The position numbers and the translations under genes were made by a program. This document shows, in pieces, positions 44,952 through 54,589 of a stretch of DNA of 64,000 nucleotides. The notes below the pieces were generated by a model. The model was not told the origin of the DNA, searched no databases, and was given only the letters and a program-made list of their open reading frames with translations. Within the stretch, counting starts at the first letter, position 1, and every line of letters begins with the position of its first letter. Source of the stretch: Methylobacillus caricis (lineage in GTDB: Bacteria > Pseudomonadota > Gammaproteobacteria > Burkholderiales > Methylophilaceae); NCBI RefSeq assembly GCF_020532705.1, contig NZ_JAJAVD010000001.1, positions 930,001 to 994,000 on the forward strand, read 5' to 3'.

Positions 44952-45854
44952 ATGAGCGGAAATGCATTAAGGATTACAGCGATTCTATTATTCATGGGGG
45001 CGTTATTGATTGGCTGGTACGGTCTCAGGACGAGCCAGCAATCTGAGACGGTTGCACCGTCTACCATATCAATCGTGCGCTATTCACAGGTAGTGGCACG
45101 CCAGGATATCCCTGCCGGACATGTGTTAAAGCTGGAAGACTTGGCACTCGAAGAAAGCGAAACCCAAAATCACCTGGCCTATCACTCAACAGCAGAGTTG
45201 ATCGGGCGCATGGTAGAAGCTGGGGTCAGCAAGGGCAGCTTGCTGCTGCATGGTCATTTTCCTCAAAGGGGGGCAGCTGCCCAGTTGCTCAAGTCTGGCG
45301 AGCGCGGCGTAGCTGTCAAGGTGGATGAGGTCATCGGCGTTGGTGGATTTATCCAGCCAGGCGATCATGTCGATGTACTTGTCTATCTCAATACGAGCAA
45401 TGGCTTATCCACGGAAAGCTCGGCCCAATCCATTCTCCGGGATGTCCGGGTCATCAGTTACGGTGAGACCTTGCAGCAGAGTGATCCAGCCTCCTCAAAT
45501 GCTCCCCCGGCAGCTAATGCCCTGGCTTCTGGTTCCAGCAGCCAGGGCAAGGCACAGGCGATGAGCGGTCACTCTGCTGTACTCGCCGTAAAGGAAGAGG
45601 ATGTTGCACGTCTCATGCTGGCTGCCAGTGGCGGGACATTGCGCCTATCCTTGCGCGGCGCTGTGCTGGAGCAATCTTCCAGCGCTAGTGATTTTGTGCG
45701 TTTATCCGATATTGCAGGTACCAAACAAAAGGCGGTCACGCCAGCCTTGGCCAAACCTGTTCGTCAATTGGCTGGGGCGGCCAGAATACCAATCACCAGC
45801 GTGGTTATGCACGTCGGTGACAAGACTGAAACTGTCAATTTCAAAGGACAATAA
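44952..45854 (+). CDS. cpaB: Flp pilus assembly protein CpaB/RcpC
   Basis: A 300-residue periplasmic protein with an N-terminal membrane anchor (ITAILLFMGALLIGWYGL). A SAF-like domain follows (VVARQDIPAGHVLKLEDLAL), then the RcpC/CpaB core (GERGVAVKVDEVIGVGGFIQ, GDHVDVLVYL). CpaB helps position the secretin or modify the pilus; its exact role is unsettled. It ends directly before cpaC. Confidence 0.93.
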   Translation: MSGNALRITAILLFMGALLIGWYGLRTSQQSETVAPSTISIVRYSQVVARQDIPAGHVLKLEDLALEESETQNHLAYHSTAELIGRMVEAGVSKGSLLLHGHFPQRGAAAQLLKSGERGVAVKVDEVIGVGGFIQPGDHVDVLVYLNTSNGLSTESSAQSILRDVRVISYGETLQQSDPASSNAPPAANALASGSSSQGKAQAMSGHSAVLAVKEEDVARLMLAASGGTLRLSLRGAVLEQSSSASDFVRLSDIAGTKQKAVTPALAKPVRQLAGAARIPITSVVMHVGDKTETVNFKGQ

Positions 45855-47225
45855 ATGGCAGCGTTTAACTTGCGGGAGCGTACCAGGAAGATTTTTTCCT
45901 GGCTGGTAGTGGTAGGTGCTGTGATGCTAGGGCAGGGAGCATGGGCCGAAGATATCAATGTGAGCATTGGGCAGCAAAATCTCTATGAGCATCCTGTGGC
46001 CTTACAGCGGGTGGCAATCGCCAATCCGGAGGTGTTGGCTGTAACGATGACTAGCCCTAGGACCATGATGATCATTCCCAAGGCAGCAGGTTCTACCGAG
46101 ATCAGCTTATGGGATGGAAAAACTACGCAGCCCGGGCGTGTTCTGCGTGTGAATGTGATGCCGTCATCCATACTTGAAACCCAGGGGCTGAATGCAGTAC
46201 GGACAGGTGACCTGCATGTGGAACCGGCGGGCAATGGGCTTGCTCTGATAGGCGAGGCGCAATCTCTGGAAGAACATGCGCGGGCTGTAGAGTCCTTGCA
46301 GAAAGACCGCAAGGGCGCACTCGATGTATCCAGCAGCGAGTTTGAAAGCCACGTCCAGATTGACATCAAGGTGGTGGAAGTCAGCCGGCAGAATGCCATG
46401 CGTTTCGGTTTCCTAATGGGTCGTAACGGTAGCACCCATGAAGGTTTTGGCGTGGTGTCTCCACCGGGTACCTTGTCAGGAGTGGAAAGTGATGGAGGCA
46501 GGTTTAATTTTGCAAGCGGCTCAGGATTCCTGCCTGTATTGAATGCATTCAATCTGGTACTGGGAAACCATGGTTCAGGCTTGTTGGGCACGCTCAGCAT
46601 CCTGGAAACCAATGGGTTTGCCTATACTCTGGCGGAGCCGTCTCTTTCAGCGATTTCAGGCCAGACGGCCACTTTCCTGGCAGGTGGAGAGTTTCCTGTC
46701 CCTATCCGTACGGGCGGCGGCTCAGACAGCGCAATCACCATACGCTATAAAGAATACGGCGTCAGGCTGATGCTCACTCCTACCATACTGAGTGGTGAAC
46801 GCATTTTCCTGAAAGTGGCGCCTGAAGTCAGTGAGCTGGATTTTGCCAATGCAGTGCAAACCGGTGGCGTTTCAGTGCCTGGCCTCAAGGTGCGTCGTAC
46901 GGAAACCAGCGTATCCCTCGGCAATGGCGAGAGTTTTGTGATCAGCGGCATGGTGAGCCGTAATACGGTAAACAATATTGATAGGGTGCCATGGCTCGGC
47001 AGCATTCCTATTCTGGGCGCATTTTTCAGCTCCAAGCGTTTTGACCGCGAAGACAAGGAGTTGCTAATGGTGGTTACACCTCGCCTGGTGCGGCCAATCG
47101 CCAGCAGTGCTGCCTTGCCCGAATTGCCCGGCAAGGAAGTAAAGGACTACAAGCCATCGTTCGGCGAGTTCTTCCGTTCGCGCGCAGCCTATCCGAAACC
47201 GAGCACGACGGGGATGTCACGATAA
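45855..47225 (+). CDS. cpaC: Flp pilus secretin CpaC/RcpA
   Basis: A 456-residue outer membrane secretin forming the pilus exit channel. A signal peptide (WLVVVGAVMLGQGAWA) is followed by an N-terminal pilus/BON domain (VALQRVAIANPEVLAVTMTS) and the secretin domain (AEPSLSAISGQTATFLAGGE, FPVPI, MLTPTILSGERIFLKVAPEV, VSLGNGESFVISGMVSR). The start ATG abuts cpaB's stop. The stop overlaps the tadZ start (TAATG). Confidence 0.95.
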   Translation: MAAFNLRERTRKIFSWLVVVGAVMLGQGAWAEDINVSIGQQNLYEHPVALQRVAIANPEVLAVTMTSPRTMMIIPKAAGSTEISLWDGKTTQPGRVLRVNVMPSSILETQGLNAVRTGDLHVEPAGNGLALIGEAQSLEEHARAVESLQKDRKGALDVSSSEFESHVQIDIKVVEVSRQNAMRFGFLMGRNGSTHEGFGVVSPPGTLSGVESDGGRFNFASGSGFLPVLNAFNLVLGNHGSGLLGTLSILETNGFAYTLAEPSLSAISGQTATFLAGGEFPVPIRTGGGSDSAITIRYKEYGVRLMLTPTILSGERIFLKVAPEVSELDFANAVQTGGVSVPGLKVRRTETSVSLGNGESFVISGMVSRNTVNNIDRVPWLGSIPILGAFFSSKRFDREDKELLMVVTPRLVRPIASSAALPELPGKEVKDYKPSFGEFFRSRAAYPKPSTTGMSR

Positions 47226-48457
47226 TGCCAGATAGCCGAAATTACATCGTAATCAGTAATGGCGATGACTGCATACGCTGGCTCAAGGCGGTCTCCGACT
47301 ACTCAACCAAGTTCATTTTTGTTGAGGAGCGTGATACTTCCAAGCTGTTCCAGCTGCTGGATGCTGTGAATATTAATGCTGTCTTACTGCACATGCGCTC
47401 GCAGGATTTTCGCCAGGAGGTTGCGTTATCGCCTGCATTTCAGCAGGAGGTGGCATTTATCGAGGAAATCAGTGCCACCAGGCCGGATTTGCCAGTGCTG
47501 GCAGTGGCGTCTACGGTGGATGAGCAGCTATTGCTAACCATCATGCGTGCCGGGGCGCGCGATTTTATACCCATTGGCAGCAAGGATGGCGAGTTGTTGG
47601 CGATATTGGGGCGCTACAGCCTGCTCAGGCGTGAACAGGCTGTGCCGCAGCCAATAACAGGCAAGATAACTGCCATCATCAATGCCCGCCCCGGGCAGGA
47701 CTCTGTCATGTTGGCGATCCACCTGGCACAGGCCATGCAGGAAAAAGAACCCACATTATTGGTGGATCTAGGGATGCCACATGCCGATAGCCTAATATTC
47801 ATGGGCATGACGGCGAAGTACAGTTTCGTGGATGTGATGCGTAACCTGGGCCGGATTGATGACACCCTGATTGATACCGGCTTTGCCAAGCACAAGTCAG
47901 GTTTGACGGTATTGTCCATGCCTGAAGACCCTGAAGATGATTTCCAGATATCGCCTGCCGATATCTATACCGTGCTACGCACCTTGCGCAAGAGTTTCTC
48001 ACAGGTTGTGATTAATCTGGGCGGCGTGACGCGGGTGGATTTCCTGCAACTTATATTGTCGTCTGTAGACCGGCTGATCGTGGTTGCTGAGCAGAGCGTG
48101 CCAAGTTGCAAACGTAATTATGAGTTGTTGAAGGCCCTGCGTGCGCAAAAGCTGGAAATGCAGAATGCTGGGCTGGTACTGGATCATTACCTGGGCCGGA
48201 TGATGCCGGATGCTGACAATATCGCAGCCTCTTTTGGCTTGCCGGTGCTTTGCTTGTTGCCACCTGCCGGCATGGTACGGCTTGCATCAGTGAATACCGG
48301 AGACAGCATCTTTGAGCAAAATCCAAAGAGCCTGTACGCCACCAAAGTACGTGAACTGGCGATGAGGCTGATGGAAAGCCGGGAACAATCCCCCAAGCCA
48401 AGCCTGGTTGCCAGGGTCCAGCGCCTGATTGCTGAGTTGAGCTTTGTCAGGTCTTAG
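47225..48457 (+). CDS. tadZ: Pilus assembly protein TadZ/CpaE
   Basis: A 410-residue protein with an N-terminal receiver-like domain (about residues 1-140, VLAVASTVDEQLLLTIMRAG) and a C-terminal MinD/ParA-like domain. TadZ localises the Tad machine, often at the pole. The Walker A position reads IINARPGQDSVMLAIHLAQ and has no GKT/S, so ATP binding is probably lost or altered. Later MinD-like parts remain (VVINLGGVTRVDFLQ, GLVLDHYLGRMMPD). It overlaps cpaC by one base. Confidence 0.88.
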   Translation: MPDSRNYIVISNGDDCIRWLKAVSDYSTKFIFVEERDTSKLFQLLDAVNINAVLLHMRSQDFRQEVALSPAFQQEVAFIEEISATRPDLPVLAVASTVDEQLLLTIMRAGARDFIPIGSKDGELLAILGRYSLLRREQAVPQPITGKITAIINARPGQDSVMLAIHLAQAMQEKEPTLLVDLGMPHADSLIFMGMTAKYSFVDVMRNLGRIDDTLIDTGFAKHKSGLTVLSMPEDPEDDFQISPADIYTVLRTLRKSFSQVVINLGGVTRVDFLQLILSSVDRLIVVAEQSVPSCKRNYELLKALRAQKLEMQNAGLVLDHYLGRMMPDADNIAASFGLPVLCLLPPAGMVRLASVNTGDSIFEQNPKSLYATKVRELAMRLMESREQSPKPSLVARVQRLIAELSFVRS

Positions 48458-48466
48458 CAGGCAACC

Positions 48467-49720
48467 ATGAGAATTTCCGAATATCGCTACGATCTCAAGG
48501 CTGCAGACCAGTCGCAGGACACCAAGCTATTGCTCCATGGATATCTGATTGCCGAGATTGAGCAGGACCGGACCGACTTGCTGGGCATGTCCAAACAGCA
48601 GATGTTTACCTATATCAACAGCAAGGTTTATCGCTATGTGGCCGAAAAACAGCTGGTGGTCAGTGCCCATGACCTCAAGCTGCTTACTGAAGAGATGGTT
48701 GACGAGCTGGCGGGTTTTGGCCCGCTGGAGGGCTTGATCAAGGACGATAGTATCAATGACATTCTGGTGAATGGCGCCAGGGATATTTTTATCGAGCGCA
48801 AGGGCAAGTTGGAGAAGACCCAGCTGCGTTTTATTGATAACGAGCATGTCCTGCGTGTGATACGCCGTATTTTATCTCCGCTGGGGCGCCGGGTGGATGA
48901 GTCCAGCCCCACGGTGGATGCCCGGCTGCCGGATGGAAGCCGGCTTAATGTCATCATTCCGCCGCTGGCGCTCAATGGTCCTTGCATGTCGATACGGAAA
49001 TTCCGCAAGACACCGATTTTGGGGAGCGACCTGCTGGCATACGGTACGCTGAACTCGCAGATGCTGAGTTTTCTGACAAATGCTACCGAGCGGCGCGTCA
49101 ATACCATTATTAGCGGTGGCACGGGCGCAGGCAAGACTACCATGCTGAATTTCATGAGCCGTTCCATACCTGCTGGCGAGCGTATTGTCACCATTGAGGA
49201 CGCAGCCGAATTGAGGCTGGCGCATAACCACGTGGTGCGCCTGGAGACACGGCCGCAAAATCTGGATGGCATGGGGGAAGTCTCTGCCCACGACCTGGTG
49301 CGTAATGCCCTGCGTATGCGCCCTGACCGCATTATCCTTGGCGAGGTTCGCAGCAGGGAGGTGATGGACATGCTGCAGGCGATGAATACCGGTCATGAAG
49401 GCTGTATGAGCACTGTTCATGCCAATAACCCGACCGATGCCTTGCTTCGTCTTGAAACTCTGGCGGGCCTTGCTGGTTTCCAAGGCGCGGAAGCAACCAT
49501 GCGCAAGATGATCGCCGCAGCCATAGAATTGATCATCCAGGTCACGCGTATGCCTGACGGCAAGCGCCGGGTCACTTCCGTTGTGGAGGTGGTCGGTATA
49601 CGGGATGATCGGTTTGTGACCAATGAGCTCTTCAATTACAACCCCGAGATGGACAAGTTCTCCAGCTTGCCTGTCACCCCAAGCAATCCCAAGCTACGTG
49701 ATGCACTGGCATGCAGCTAG
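48467..49720 (+). CDS. tadA: Pilus assembly ATPase TadA/CpaF
   Basis: A 417-residue secretion ATPase of the PulE/VirB11 family that powers Flp pilus assembly. Walker A is SGGTGAGKTTMLNF (about residues 215-228), Walker B DRIILGEVRSREVMDML, and the His box GHEGCMSTVHANNP. The N-terminal domain has LIKDDSINDILVNG, conserved in CpaF. Cytoplasmic; partners are TadB and TadC. It is 9 nt after tadZ. Confidence 0.97.
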   Translation: MRISEYRYDLKAADQSQDTKLLLHGYLIAEIEQDRTDLLGMSKQQMFTYINSKVYRYVAEKQLVVSAHDLKLLTEEMVDELAGFGPLEGLIKDDSINDILVNGARDIFIERKGKLEKTQLRFIDNEHVLRVIRRILSPLGRRVDESSPTVDARLPDGSRLNVIIPPLALNGPCMSIRKFRKTPILGSDLLAYGTLNSQMLSFLTNATERRVNTIISGGTGAGKTTMLNFMSRSIPAGERIVTIEDAAELRLAHNHVVRLETRPQNLDGMGEVSAHDLVRNALRMRPDRIILGEVRSREVMDMLQAMNTGHEGCMSTVHANNPTDALLRLETLAGLAGFQGAEATMRKMIAAAIELIIQVTRMPDGKRRVTSVVEVVGIRDDRFVTNELFNYNPEMDKFSSLPVTPSNPKLRDALACS

Positions 49721-49729
49721 GAGGCAAAA

Positions 49730-50641
49730 ATGAATAGATGGCTCATTCTTTCATTCTGCATCATGCTCTTGGTGCCAGCATTGCTCTTGTGGTCTGCCAG
49801 CAGGCAGAAACTGGTTCGTGACAAGGTGCAACTGAACTTTGAACGGGCACTGCCATATCTGGGCGGGATGGATAAGTTACTGTCCGCTCAACGTGAGACC
49901 TGGATGACGAGGCTGCAACTGAATTTTTCCGTCATGCTCGGTTTTGAGCTTGTGCCGTGGCATATGGCCGCTTTTGCCGGTGTGATGCTGCTGACCTTTA
50001 TGCTGGCCAGCCTGTATCTTGAGATTTGGCAAGCAGTTCCACTGACCTTGCTTATCGGCCTGATCCTGCTGGTGGTGGTGCCTTACATCCGTTTGCGTCG
50101 GCGCCGGCGTGCCATCGTATCGCAGCTTCCCTTATTTATTGACCAGGTTTCCCGTGCATTGTCTGCCGGCAAAAGTATAGAAGGCGCAGTGCGTAGTGTT
50201 GCCGAAGACATGGAGATGCCGCTGCGTGGTTTGCTGGACCGGGTGATTCGTGCGACAGATCTTGGCGTGAGCTTTGCCGAGGCGATACAGAAATCAGCTG
50301 AATTGCATGGCATCAAGGAGCTTGGACTGATTGCACTGGCAGTCCGTATCAGCAGTAATTATGGAAGTTCGCCACAGGCCTTGTTGAAAAACGTGGTGCA
50401 TATGATACGCCAGCGCGAGCAGGCAGAGCGCGAGTTGGCTGCCATGACCGGCGAGACCAAGATCACGGCCTGGGTATTGTCGTTGGTTCCGTTGCTGATA
50501 GTGGTTTATATGTATGTCAGCAATCCTGGCTATATCGACATGATGCTGAGTGATGCAACCGGCGCGCTGGTGTTCAAGGTGGCACTGCTAATGCAGGCGC
50601 TGGGCGTCATTATTTTCTGGCGCATGATGAAAAGCATATAA
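49730..50641 (+). CDS. tadB: Tad inner-membrane platform protein TadB
   Basis: A 303-residue membrane protein with one N-terminal membrane segment, two central ones (VMLLTFMLASLYLEIW and VPLTLLIGLILLVVVPYI), a cytoplasmic T2SSF domain (QLPLFIDQVSRALSAGKSIE, EDMEMPLRGLLDRV) and C-terminal membrane segments. With TadC it forms the platform on which TadA acts. AGGAGGCAAAA precedes ATG. Confidence 0.94.
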   Translation: MNRWLILSFCIMLLVPALLLWSASRQKLVRDKVQLNFERALPYLGGMDKLLSAQRETWMTRLQLNFSVMLGFELVPWHMAAFAGVMLLTFMLASLYLEIWQAVPLTLLIGLILLVVVPYIRLRRRRRAIVSQLPLFIDQVSRALSAGKSIEGAVRSVAEDMEMPLRGLLDRVIRATDLGVSFAEAIQKSAELHGIKELGLIALAVRISSNYGSSPQALLKNVVHMIRQREQAERELAAMTGETKITAWVLSLVPLLIVVYMYVSNPGYIDMMLSDATGALVFKVALLMQALGVIIFWRMMKSI

Positions 50642-50643
50642 CC

Positions 50644-51546
50644 ATGAATCTCTGGATACTCGTCAGCGTAATTGGTTTGCTTGCAGGAGGATTGCTGCTG
50701 ATGTTTGCCGAGCTTGCACAACTGGGCAAGCATGACGCACAGGCGCGATTCGAGGAAATATTCGGGCGCAAAAAGCGGCTTCACCTGCCTTCTCCCAAAC
50801 GTGGGATTGAACGCCTGATTGAGCGCTTGTCCGTCATGCCTTCAAATAAGGATCAGGAAATCCTCAAACTCCTGGTGCAGGCTGGATTCAAAGGCAAATC
50901 CAGAGTGATATTCAATTCCATGGTCAGAATGGGGCCCATCACAACAGCGGGTTTGGTAGTGCTGGTGGCCCTCATACAAGGCCAGGATATGTTCCGGTGC
51001 CTGTCAATGGGCTTGTTCGGCTTTGCCTTGTTTTATGTCGGTATCCGCCATGTGTTGCGCTGGCTGGCTGCACGCAGGCGCAAACTGATTCGTAAGGAAA
51101 TAACGACCTTTCTGCACCTGTTGGTCATGCTATTTGATTCCGGCCTGTCAATGGAGCATTCCCTGCGCATCATGGTAGAGCAGGCTGAAGACATCATGCC
51201 TGAGCTGGCACAGGAGCTGCACCGTGTGCTGGCGAGAATCAGCACCGGCCAGGACCGTGGAGAGGCCTTGTTGAGCATGACGCAGATGCTGGATATTGCT
51301 GAGTTGACCGAAGCAGTTGCCATGTTGCGGCAGGTGGCGCAACAGGGCGGAAACGTGCGTGAGTCCATCATGCGATATGCCGCGCTGCTGGAAGAGCGGC
51401 AATTCTCAGAGTTGCGTGAATATGTCAGCAAGCTATCGGCAAAAATGACGATAGTGATGATGCTGTTCATGTTTCCGGCATTGATGATTTTTATCGCCGG
51501 CCCCGGGTTCATAGGCCTGGGCAAGGCATTGAGTGCACAGGGATAG
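50644..51546 (+). CDS. tadC: Tad inner-membrane platform protein TadC
   Basis: A 300-residue T2SSF-domain protein paired with TadB. The cytoplasmic domain shows FLHLLVMLFDSGLSMEHSLR and MLDIAELTEAVAMLRQVAQQ, and the C-terminus is a membrane helix pair (MTIVMMLFMFPALMIFIAGP). It starts 2 nt after tadB. Confidence 0.94.
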   Translation: MNLWILVSVIGLLAGGLLLMFAELAQLGKHDAQARFEEIFGRKKRLHLPSPKRGIERLIERLSVMPSNKDQEILKLLVQAGFKGKSRVIFNSMVRMGPITTAGLVVLVALIQGQDMFRCLSMGLFGFALFYVGIRHVLRWLAARRRKLIRKEITTFLHLLVMLFDSGLSMEHSLRIMVEQAEDIMPELAQELHRVLARISTGQDRGEALLSMTQMLDIAELTEAVAMLRQVAQQGGNVRESIMRYAALLEERQFSELREYVSKLSAKMTIVMMLFMFPALMIFIAGPGFIGLGKALSAQG

Positions 51547-51549
51547 ACG

Positions 51550-52299
51550 ATGGATAAAGCCGGATGGTTATTGTGTATCAGCCTGCTATTGCCAGCATGT
51601 AACGCGCTGGCAGAGCCTAAACAGGCAAAGGGTGACCAGCAAATCTGCACTCCCGCCAGCCAGGAAGACAAGACACAACTTGAAATGATAGGCCGCGTAT
51701 TAGGTGAGGGGAAGGCATATGCGGCGCTGGCTTTTCTTGATGCTTCTAAACTTAAGTCGCCGCCAGCCAGGCTTTATCGGGCTCATGCCTTGAGGCAGAC
51801 AGGTCAATTCCAGCCTGCCAGTGAGCTTTATCATCAGTTAACTGCCAGTTGCATGAGCGGATTGGCATATCAGGGATTGGGCTTGCTGTCCGAGATGCTT
51901 GATCAGCATGAGTCGGCTACCAATTACCTGCAGGCTGCCAGCCAGTTGTTGCCAGTGGATAGTCGTGTTCGCGGAGATTATGGCTATGCGCTCATGAGGC
52001 ATGGCGACACCCAGTCTGCCCTGAGTGAGCTGCTGACAGCCATTGAGCTGGATGGCAATAACCGCCTGGCTATTCATAACCTGATCATGCTTATGTACAA
52101 AATGGGGCAAATCGAGAAGGCTGCCCAACTGGCGCAGGACTTCAATGTCAGCGATGCCAGCGTGCAGAAAATTCGTGATGAAAGTGGCATGCCAGAATTC
52201 AAGGATAGCCAGCGACAGCAATTCTCACTGGGTGGATGCTATGGCAACACCCAGATTTGTACCGGTATTTTGAGTCCCAGGCTGGAGATCGTCCAATGA
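51550..52299 (+). CDS. tadD: TadD-type TPR lipoprotein
   Basis: A 249-residue lipoprotein with signal peptide ending in the lipobox LLPAC (Cys 17). Tetratricopeptide-like repeats follow (RLYRAHALRQTGQFQPASEL, GYALMRHGDTQSALSELLTA, AIHNLIMLMYKMGQIEKAAQ). TadD is needed for secretin or pilus assembly in other Tad systems. It is 3 nt after tadC and overlaps the DUF3613 gene by 4 nt. Confidence 0.9.
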   Translation: MDKAGWLLCISLLLPACNALAEPKQAKGDQQICTPASQEDKTQLEMIGRVLGEGKAYAALAFLDASKLKSPPARLYRAHALRQTGQFQPASELYHQLTASCMSGLAYQGLGLLSEMLDQHESATNYLQAASQLLPVDSRVRGDYGYALMRHGDTQSALSELLTAIELDGNNRLAIHNLIMLMYKMGQIEKAAQLAQDFNVSDASVQKIRDESGMPEFKDSQRQQFSLGGCYGNTQICTGILSPRLEIVQ

Positions 52300-52577
52300 G
52301 TAAAAAACCTTTCTATATCGTCAGCGTTTATTGCCTGGCAATGATGGCTGCTTCACCATCAATGGCTGCGGAGCAGTCAGCTCCCCAACAGCAAGGGGCA
52401 GAGTTGACGCAAACCGAGGCCTGGCTTGCATTGCAGCGCGAAGGTGGGCAGGCCTCCCTTGACAAGCAAGCTCTGTCGGGCCCGGTCATGGACAATATAC
52501 ACAAACGCTACCTGGACAGTTTTACACGCCCGATTCCTGAGCGTTTTGATCCAGGACAGTTCAATAACAGGCAATAA
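52296..52577 (+). CDS. DUF3613-like small exported protein of the tad locus
   Basis: A 93-residue protein with a signal peptide (FYIVSVYCLAMMAASPSMAA). The remainder, with TEAWLALQREGGQASLDKQ and HKRYLDSFTRPIPERFD, resembles DUF3613 proteins that accompany tad operons in betaproteobacteria (recognised from memory, moderate certainty). ATG 52296 overlaps the tadD stop (ATGA). Function unknown; probably periplasmic. Confidence 0.75.
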   Translation: MSKKPFYIVSVYCLAMMAASPSMAAEQSAPQQQGAELTQTEAWLALQREGGQASLDKQALSGPVMDNIHKRYLDSFTRPIPERFDPGQFNNRQ

Positions 52578-52582
52578 ATACA

Positions 52583-54232
52583 ATGCATCTGGCAGCAAAA
52601 AAGTACCAGCAAGGTGCGATTGGTTTGTTCGGGGTGATCACGCTCATGCTGGCGGTTCTATTTTCCGCGCTAGTAGTGGATGGTGGCCGCTTATGGATGC
52701 TCAAGCGGCAATTGCAGAATATTGCCGACATGGCAGCAATTGCAGCGGGTAACCAGATTGGCGGCTGCACGTCCGGCAATGAAACCTATATGCGGCAACT
52801 GATGGTAGCTGCGGCACAGTATGCTGCAGCGGCCAATGGTTACCAGGGTAATCTTGCCCAAGCGCCCAATGCCGTGGAGCTTGGACGCGCCAATACCGGT
52901 ACCGATGGCGTCAGGACATTTACTGCCAGTAACGAGAGGCGTGCCGTGCGCGTGGTAGCAACCCAGCAAGTGCCATCCAGTCTTTTTGCAGGCGGTATTT
53001 TCAACCAGCAAACAGTATTACGGGCAGAAGCTGTGGGCGCAATACGTAATCCCTGGGCATCTCTTCATGTGGGGACCACACTGGTGAACCTTAATACCGC
53101 TGACTCGGCTTTGCTCAATTCGTTGCTGGGGCGTGTATTGGGCTCCAATATTAATCTTAGCCTTGTGTCTTACCAAGGGCTTGCCAGTAGCAATATTGGA
53201 TTATTGGATCTTGTTAAAGCGGATCCAACAATTGGTTCTGTCTCAGAGCTATTGAATACATCGCTCGGGATTAATCAGTTCATTAACCTGGTCAAGCTGG
53301 CTGTTACCCAGCAAGGGAGTGCTGCCAATCCACAGGTACTGGCTACTTTGACAACTCTGGCCACGGCAGCCGTCAACCAGACCAAGATCAATATCGGGGA
53401 TATCATCGACGTGAGCAATCCAGACCCGAACTCTGTTGCTGCAAGCAGCGTTAATCTACTTTCGCTGATTAATACCGCGGTAATGCTGGCCAATGGCAAT
53501 AACTTTATCCAGTTGCCGCTGGGCATCTCTTTACTTGGCATAGCTAATATTTCGACTAATATTCAAGTGACTGAGTTACCAAAAATGGTGATTGGCCCCC
53601 CCTCCGTGGCAGCTGGAACGGCATGTACTATGGCCAGGACAGCACAGGTGCGGACAGAGTCCAGTGTTCAAGCCAATGTGCTTGGCCTGGCCAAAGTAGA
53701 TTTAGTGCTGAGGTTTGAAGTGGCGCCAGGGCGAGCGGAGTTAAGGGAAATCAGGACATTGACGAATGGCAAAACCCAGGTTGGTGTCGATGCTTATCCA
53801 GGATTGGCTGCATTGAGGCTAACCAACAGTGCAGGAAACGGCCCAGCCAGGATAACGTTGCTTCTTGGCCTGATTCCTCTGGCAGACATTGGCCTCAACG
53901 CGCCTATTACACAGCCTGCGCCTAGTAATATGATGTTCAATGTTGACCACCCCGTGTCATCTCACCTGCCCAGCTTGATGAACAGTTATAGCGGAGTGGG
54001 GCCAAGTCTCTCCGGATTTGCCACTGAAGGTAATGTGAGCACCAAGCTATTAGGTCTGGATTTAGGGGGTATCCTCGGCACAGTGGTCAAGGGGATAGTC
54101 TTGCCTTTGTTGACCACTGTCACTACCACTGTACTTGATCCTTTGCTCAAGCTGCTCGGGATTAATACTGCAGGCATTACCGTGATACTTGATGAAGTGC
54201 ATGCTGGCAATTCGCAGTCATTGCTGCGTTGA
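52583..54232 (+). CDS. tadG: TadG-like pilus assembly protein
   Basis: A 549-residue protein with the TadE/G N-terminal region: GAIGLFGVITLMLAVLFSAL membrane helix then VVDGGRLWMLKRQLQNIADM, typical of the PF13400 Tad domain. The large exported part is rich in Leu, Asn, Ser and Thr and has no recognised domain. It ends with a hydrophobic stretch (GIVLPLLTTVTTTVLDPLLK). It is the last gene of the operon, 5 nt after the DUF3613 gene, converging with the SMR gene; no strong terminator hairpin is seen between them. Confidence 0.85.
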   Translation: MHLAAKKYQQGAIGLFGVITLMLAVLFSALVVDGGRLWMLKRQLQNIADMAAIAAGNQIGGCTSGNETYMRQLMVAAAQYAAAANGYQGNLAQAPNAVELGRANTGTDGVRTFTASNERRAVRVVATQQVPSSLFAGGIFNQQTVLRAEAVGAIRNPWASLHVGTTLVNLNTADSALLNSLLGRVLGSNINLSLVSYQGLASSNIGLLDLVKADPTIGSVSELLNTSLGINQFINLVKLAVTQQGSAANPQVLATLTTLATAAVNQTKINIGDIIDVSNPDPNSVAASSVNLLSLINTAVMLANGNNFIQLPLGISLLGIANISTNIQVTELPKMVIGPPSVAAGTACTMARTAQVRTESSVQANVLGLAKVDLVLRFEVAPGRAELREIRTLTNGKTQVGVDAYPGLAALRLTNSAGNGPARITLLLGLIPLADIGLNAPITQPAPSNMMFNVDHPVSSHLPSLMNSYSGVGPSLSGFATEGNVSTKLLGLDLGGILGTVVKGIVLPLLTTVTTTVLDPLLKLLGINTAGITVILDEVHAGNSQSLLR

Positions 54233-54247
54233 CATTTTTCCTTAATG

Positions 54248-54559
54248 CTAGGCAAGTTTGAGGCCAATGATGCCAGTGATGATAAGAATCAGGCTGAGCA
54301 ATCTGAGGGTGCCCATGGGTTCGTTGAATAAAAATATGCCCAGGATGACGGTGCCGACCGCACCTATGCCAACCCAGACTGCGTAGGCGGTTCCTATAGG
54401 CAGGGAGCGCATGGCAATGCTCAGCAATACCACACTCAGCACCATGGCGGTAATCGTGCCCACGCTAGGCCATATCTTGGTGAAACCTTCGGTGTACTTC
54501 AAACCTATAGCCCACACAACCTCAAGCAGGCCAGCAATCAATAATGTAAACCAGGACAT
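54248..54559 (-). CDS. gdx: SMR-family guanidinium exporter SugE/Gdx
   Basis: A 103-residue four-helix small multidrug resistance protein. [20 protein letters not shown] includes the essential E13, followed by KYTEGF and [20 protein letters not shown], which mark the SugE/Gdx branch (guanidinium/H+ antiport) rather than EmrE. ATG 54559 has AAGGAAA 5 nt upstream; the frame extends 8 codons further but without a better start. No guanidine riboswitch hairpins were recognised upstream. Confidence 0.9.
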   Translation of the reverse strand: MSWFTLLIAGLLEVVWAIGLKYTEGFTKIWPSVGTITAMVLSVVLLSIAMRSLPIGTAYAVWVGIGAVGTVILGIFLFNEPMGTLRLLSLILIITGIIGLKLA

Positions 54560-54589
54560 GTGTTTCCTTAATATATCCAGCAAGTCTTG

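Noticed and set aside
48634-49371. A long open frame antisense to tadA.
   Set aside because: Composition is Arg/Ser-rich, typical of the reverse strand of a GC-rich gene; tadA motifs are all intact on the plus strand.
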